Positions 40,909-44,648 of a DNA stretch of 44,648 bases are shown here, in pieces. A program made the translations under genes and the position numbers. The notes under the pieces are model-generated. The model was not told where the DNA came from, did not search any database, and saw only the letters and a program-made list of their open reading frames with translations. Within the stretch, counting starts at the first letter, position 1. Every line of letters begins with the position of its first letter. Source of the stretch: Bacillota bacterium (GTDB lineage Bacteria; Bacillota; UBA4882; UBA8346); assembly GCA_023415835.1 (NCBI GenBank), contig JAEZJK010000121.1, forward strand, positions 1 to 44,648. Reading direction: 5' to 3'.

Positions 40909-41961
40909 TTAGTTATTAGTTTTAAAAAACAAATATTTCAACGGTATTAATCCGGTATTTCGTAGTGAATGAAGCATTTCAGGCATAATAGAGACTATAG
41001 TTCCCTCAACCACCGGACATTCATGTTCTCCAAGCCGAATCATCCCTGAACCGGAGATTATATAATAATATTCTGCCACTCCGTCATGTTTGGCAACAGG
41101 ATGCCCTTCTCCCGGAGGTAAAATAACCTGCCCTACTTTAACTTTCCCCGATCCAATCTCTTCAAACTGTAAATCTTTGTTGAATTGAAAAATTCCGGGA
41201 TAAAATAGATAATTTTTTAAGATATCCAAACTAACCGACGAAGCCGAATCTTGATCAACGAAAATATTAACATCCGGGTGATTTTTCAAAATAGTTGCCG
41301 GAATCATGTTGGTCACATCTTTTTCCAGGGTATCCCTGATTGCATTAGCTTTTACCGGATACGGAACACATGATAAGATGGCCTTGCTTTGCATTATTTG
41401 ATAGACAGTCATTGAGATGGCTTGGTTAGGGACATCATTAATTGTAGGAAACCAGCCCTCCCCAACTTGTTGCGCTTTGCATTTATCATCCAAGTTTACC
41501 ACAATGTAAGCCTCTTTGGTTTCAAAATCAGCCGGCGGATCATTAAAAGCAATATGCCCATTCTCGCCAATTCCGATTAAGGCCAAGTCGATTGGCGCCT
41601 CACGGATTTGTTCGGTTAAGCTTCGAATATTCTCCGCCAAATCTCCTTCCCCATTAACAAAAACAGCTTTTTTCAGATTAACTTTGCTGGTAAAACGCTC
41701 TTTTAAATATTTTCGAAAACTGGCGATATGGGTCTCCGGTAAATTCACGTATTCATCGAGATGAAACATTTCTACCTTACTCCAGTCAACATCTTGATCG
41801 ACTAAATGTTTGACGGTGTCAAACTGAGACGCGCCAGTTGATAAAAGCAAACGGGCTTTGCCATTTTCAGCGATGGCTTGTTTTAAGATCCGGGCTGAAA
41901 ATAACGCGGCTTCTCTTCCTAATTCGTCAGGGTTTTTAAATACGGCGACTTTCATCATCAT
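40909..41961 (-). CDS. nagB: Glucosamine-6-phosphate deaminase-like protein with C-terminal cupin domain
   Basis: Converts glucosamine-6-phosphate to fructose-6-phosphate and ammonia. Residues 1-240 are the NagB fold: LLSTGASQFDTVKHL (phosphate loop), EMFHLDEYVNL (catalytic Asp), GIGENGHIAFNDPP (catalytic His). From about 250 a cupin follows: GEGHPVAKHDGVAEYYYIISGSG and PEMLHSLRNTG with metal-binding His and Glu. The 350-residue fusion is unusual; ordinary NagB is about 240-265. The ribosome site AAAGGAG precedes three successive ATGs, so the start could be up to two codons downstream. It follows the permease genes and precedes the ROK regulator. Confidence 0.88.
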   Translation of the reverse strand: MMMKVAVFKNPDELGREAALFSARILKQAIAENGKARLLLSTGASQFDTVKHLVDQDVDWSKVEMFHLDEYVNLPETHIASFRKYLKERFTSKVNLKKAVFVNGEGDLAENIRSLTEQIREAPIDLALIGIGENGHIAFNDPPADFETKEAYIVVNLDDKCKAQQVGEGWFPTINDVPNQAISMTVYQIMQSKAILSCVPYPVKANAIRDTLEKDVTNMIPATILKNHPDVNIFVDQDSASSVSLDILKNYLFYPGIFQFNKDLQFEEIGSGKVKVGQVILPPGEGHPVAKHDGVAEYYYIISGSGMIRLGEHECPVVEGTIVSIMPEMLHSLRNTGLIPLKYLFFKTNN

Positions 41962-41993
41962 TACTCCTTTATTTTTGATAATATTACGCTAGA

Positions 41994-42824
41994 TCAACCT
42001 TTTACCGCTCCCGCAGTAAGCCCTTTAATAAAACCCCGGCCCATAAACGCGAAGAATATGATAACCGGCAGGATTACCAAAACCGAACCGGCGGTCAATG
42101 CCCCCCAATCCAAGTAATACTCACCCATCCAATCGGAAAGTCCCACTACTGCTGTTTTTTTCAACGGATCGTTAATCAAGATCATTCCAAAAAGATATTC
42201 CGACCAAGACAAGATAAACGTCCAGGATGCGACAGTGACTAAACCCGGCACGGCTAGCGGCAACATTACCTTGGTTAACACGGTAAGTTTCGAAGCCCCG
42301 TCGATATAGGCGGCTTCCCGAAGTGAACCCGGAATGGATTCGAAAAAGGTTTTTAAAGTAAAAATGCCAAATGGTACATATAAAGTTACATAAACCAGTA
42401 TTAACGACCATAAATTATTCAACAACCTCATTTTGGCCATTAAAACATAGAGCGGAATCATTAACAATACTCCGGGAAACATGCTGGTATATAAAATAGC
42501 CTTCTCCGCCGCGTTTTTACAACGATAATTAAAATCCGACAAGCTATAGGCGCTAAGCACCGAAAGAACCAAACCAATTGCGGTGCTAAGCCCTGCTACA
42601 ATAGCGCTGTTTAGCAAATATTTGGAATAACCGGACTGAAACAAAATCCGGTTATAATGGCCTAATGTGATTTGATGAGGAAAAAACGTAGGGACTGCGC
42701 TTAATAACTCACTCTCCGGTTTAAAAGAGGAAATTAAAATCCAATAAAATGGAAAGAAAATCGCCATCCCCAAGATAAACAAACCGATAACCCGAATCAC
42801 TTTGAGCCAAATACTTTCCTTCAT
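41994..42824 (-). CDS. Sugar ABC transporter permease, MalG-type
   Basis: A 276-residue inner-membrane permease with about six helices. The cytoplasmic EAA loop that contacts the ATPase is clear: EAAYIDGASKLTVLTKVMLPLAVPGL. N-terminal IGLFILGMAIFFPFYWILISSFKP is typical of the CUT1 family. It follows the MalF-type permease by 31 bases. The ATPase is not in the window; CUT1 systems often share MsmX elsewhere. Confidence 0.93.
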   Translation of the reverse strand: MKESIWLKVIRVIGLFILGMAIFFPFYWILISSFKPESELLSAVPTFFPHQITLGHYNRILFQSGYSKYLLNSAIVAGLSTAIGLVLSVLSAYSLSDFNYRCKNAAEKAILYTSMFPGVLLMIPLYVLMAKMRLLNNLWSLILVYVTLYVPFGIFTLKTFFESIPGSLREAAYIDGASKLTVLTKVMLPLAVPGLVTVASWTFILSWSEYLFGMILINDPLKKTAVVGLSDWMGEYYLDWGALTAGSVLVILPVIIFFAFMGRGFIKGLTAGAVKG

Positions 42825-42855
42825 TTGATCCGCACCCCCTTGTTAACATTGGTGA

Positions 42856-43749
42856 TTAAGCTTTCTCTTTTTGGGTCAATTTGTTATAAAAAATTGTATA
42901 AACCAACAGAATAATAAACATTAAAACTGACAACCCGGAAGCTTCACCCATACGGAAAGATTGGAACGCCTTTTTATAAACCAATATTGGCAGTGTGGTA
43001 GTGGCAGTGGCCGGTCCACCGGCAGTCAACAACCAATTTAAGCCAAACGTATTAAAGTTCCAAAAAGTCATTAAAAGTGTAGTTGTCCCAATTGAAACCC
43101 TTAAAGAAGGTAGAGTAACATAGATAAACTCCTTCCAAACATTACAACCGTCAATTCGGGCGGCTTCATAAAGTTCGTCAGGGATGCCTTGTAAAACCGC
43201 TAAATAAGTAACAGCTACAAAAGGAAACCATTTCCAGACATTAACTATTATTGAAGTAATCATGGCCAAATCTAAAGAACCTAAAAAATTTAAAGGTTCG
43301 CTAATTAAACCGATCTGGATCAGGACCCAGTTGATAACGCCAAAAGTACTGGAACACATCCAGCGTGCTATCACCGCAATGACTGAATAGGGAATTGCCC
43401 AAGGAAGGATAATCCAAGTGCGAAAAAAATTTCTCCCCCAAAATTGTTGGTTTAACAATAAAGCGGCCATAAGGGCCAATAGTACTTGTAATAATACGCT
43501 GGATACCGTCCAAACCATCGTATTATAAAATGCCACCCAAAAATCTTCTTGGATTAGAATATTCCAAAAGGTGGCTAAACCTACAAAGTTAGCGTTTGAA
43601 CCAATTAACCTTTGGTCGGTCAAGCTTACGTAAAATGTATTTAAAAACGGATAAAGAAATACAACCACCAGCCAAATTATTATTGGCAAAACTAACAAAG
43701 CACCTAATGTTTTATCATTTTTAATCTCAAATTTATTCCAATGGATCAT
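42856..43749 (-). CDS. Sugar ABC transporter permease, MalF-type
   Basis: A 297-residue permease with about six helices and EAA loop EAARIDGCNVWKEFIYVTLPSL. The first helix (LGALLVLPIIIWLVVVFLYP) and the periplasmic VSLTDQRLIG stretch are CUT1-type. It lies 60 bases downstream of the solute-binding protein gene, past a stem-loop that may lower its expression. Confidence 0.93.
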   Translation of the reverse strand: MIHWNKFEIKNDKTLGALLVLPIIIWLVVVFLYPFLNTFYVSLTDQRLIGSNANFVGLATFWNILIQEDFWVAFYNTMVWTVSSVLLQVLLALMAALLLNQQFWGRNFFRTWIILPWAIPYSVIAVIARWMCSSTFGVINWVLIQIGLISEPLNFLGSLDLAMITSIIVNVWKWFPFVAVTYLAVLQGIPDELYEAARIDGCNVWKEFIYVTLPSLRVSIGTTTLLMTFWNFNTFGLNWLLTAGGPATATTTLPILVYKKAFQSFRMGEASGLSVLMFIILLVYTIFYNKLTQKEKA

Positions 43750-43766
43750 CTTAAGCCTCCTTTGTG

Positions 43767-43800
43767 AAAGGCGGCCGGTTCGTATGTATCGGCCGCCTTT
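43767..43800 (-). terminator. Stem-loop between binding protein and permease genes (attenuating terminator)
   Basis: AAAGGCGGCCG (43767-43777) and CGGCCGCCTTT (43790-43800), an 11-bp perfect stem with a 12-base loop, followed by a short T-run on the minus strand. Such hairpins after binding-protein genes give more binding protein than permease, and protect the upstream mRNA. Confidence 0.7.
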
Positions 43801-43809
43801 TCAATTTTA

Positions 43810-44648
43810 TTACTTGGTTAAGGAGATCATTTTATTATAACCCCATTCAACCGCTTTTTCAGGGGTCAACTGTTTGGAGACTGTCCGTTGCAAAGTTTCC
43901 GCCAAAATAAAGGAGACTCCGATCTCCCCTACATAGGGGTTGCGCTGGGGATACTCAAACCCAAAAAGAGTACCGGTTTTTACTTGTTGGAGTTCAGCAT
44001 CGATAATTTGACGGAACCGTTTCATGGTAGGTTGTTCGAAGTAATCCTTGGAATTTACGTTCAACTCGGTAATCGGCAAGAACAAACCGGGTTGCATATT
44101 TGCCAAATGCCGGCCATAGTTTTTCTCATGGAACATATATTCAATGAATTTTTCACAAGCTGCCCTTTTAGCGCGTTCTTTAGTGAAAACCATCACTCCC
44201 TCATTATGGGTCAGGCCGCCGGGCCGCCCTCCTTGAGGAATAGGAATGGTAACCGCTTTAACATTATCCGCAAAATTCGATTGTTGTTCTAAATCCAATA
44301 AGGTGCTGCCCATCAAAAGGGCCATCGCCGCTTTACCCGATGTAAAAGCCAATTTAGTTTCGGCCCAAGTCCAACCGGTAGCGTCCGGCGGCGAATATTT
44401 GGAAAGTTCGTTTAAGAAGCGATAGGTCTCAACAGTCTTAGGGTTATTAAAGACGATCTTTCCGTTTTTATCGTACACTTCAGCGCGATTGGTGGACATA
44501 AAACTCCAAACTACCTGTTCGGTACAGTTTTGTCCCGACGAAGCCGGTAATGCAATACCGTATTGCCCATCCTTCGTTAGGGCTTTGGCCATTCCCAATA
44601 ATTCATTCCAAGTACTGGGAGGGCCGTTAAAACCAGCTTCTTTCAATA
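43810..44648 (-). CDS. ABC transporter solute-binding protein (partial, 5' end beyond right edge)
   Basis: The C-terminal 279 or so residues of a family 1 extracellular sugar-binding protein; signal peptide and lobe one start are off the right edge. Visible: NGPPSTWNELLGMAKALTKDG, the FTSGKAAMALLMGS region, IPIPQGGRPGGLTHNEGVMVF and NPYVGEIGV. The frame stays open to 44648, so the apparent TTG at 44646 is internal. With two CUT1 permeases and NagB downstream it probably binds an amino sugar or oligosaccharide such as chitobiose. The substrate is inferred. Confidence 0.92.
   Translation of the reverse strand, partial: LKEAGFNGPPSTWNELLGMAKALTKDGQYGIALPASSGQNCTEQVVWSFMSTNRAEVYDKNGKIVFNNPKTVETYRFLNELSKYSPPDATGWTWAETKLAFTSGKAAMALLMGSTLLDLEQQSNFADNVKAVTIPIPQGGRPGGLTHNEGVMVFTKERAKRAACEKFIEYMFHEKNYGRHLANMQPGLFLPITELNVNSKDYFEQPTMKRFRQIIDAELQQVKTGTLFGFEYPQRNPYVGEIGVSFILAETLQRTVSKQLTPEKAVEWGYNKMISLTK

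Overview
The window looks like a chromosome segment of an anaerobic, motile member of the Bacillota. The main reason is gene order: comFA, comFC, a YvyF-type zinc-ribbon gene, flgM, flgN, flgK, flgL, fliW, csrA and flagellin follow each other on the minus strand, which is the Bacillus/Clostridia late-flagellar arrangement. Rex, RecD2, a Gx transporter and a group 4 type membrane [NiFe] hydrogenase fit an anaerobic fermentative or syntrophic life. An AsmA-like TIGR03545/TIGR03546 pair, more usual in organisms with an outer membrane, hints at a diderm or deep-branching lineage; this is inference and the species cannot be named from sequence alone.

Layout, left to right. 1-345: clipped N-terminus of a zinc-ribbon (transposase-like) gene and an IS-like edge. 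346-8762: flagellin glycosylation genes (UDP-GlcNAc 2-epimerase, PtmA-like SDR, a cytidylyltransferase/aldo-keto reductase fusion, PseB dehydratase, a 1006-residue Maf glycosyltransferase, a small helical protein). 9281-17740: flagellin and the hook-associated/late flagellar genes, with the FliW-CsrA switch and a flagellin mRNA leader carrying GGA hairpins that look like CsrA sites. 17753-24074: comFC, comFA, recD2, Gx transporter and rex. 24263-25570: an accessory patch with a coiled-coil orphan, a 21-bp phased repeat array, a candidate structured RNA with its own terminator, and a decayed Cas4 C-terminus. 26000-28348: the only plus-strand genes (TIGR03546/TIGR03545). 28351-38813: a twelve-gene hydrogenase operon with homologues of NuoA, B, C, D, H, I, J, K and three antiporter-like subunits, plus a HycI-type protease; the NADH-input subunits are absent and both Ni-binding CxxC motifs are present. 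39303-44648: a ROK regulator, a glucosamine-6-phosphate deaminase/cupin fusion and a MalEFG-type sugar ABC transporter cut by the right edge, probably for amino-sugar uptake.

A feature running across these regions is a family of intercistronic elements built from 7-nt repeats (GGCAATA/GGCAAGA-like). In most copies two arrays in inverted orientation flank a core of tens to a few hundred bases; one array starts at the stop codon of the upstream gene and the other ends just before the ribosome site of the next. One copy carries a four-helix-bundle (S23/IVP-like) gene inserted between flgL and fliW. I regard this family, the structured RNA/21-bp array patch and the NuoA-containing hydrogenase as the parts most worth checking.
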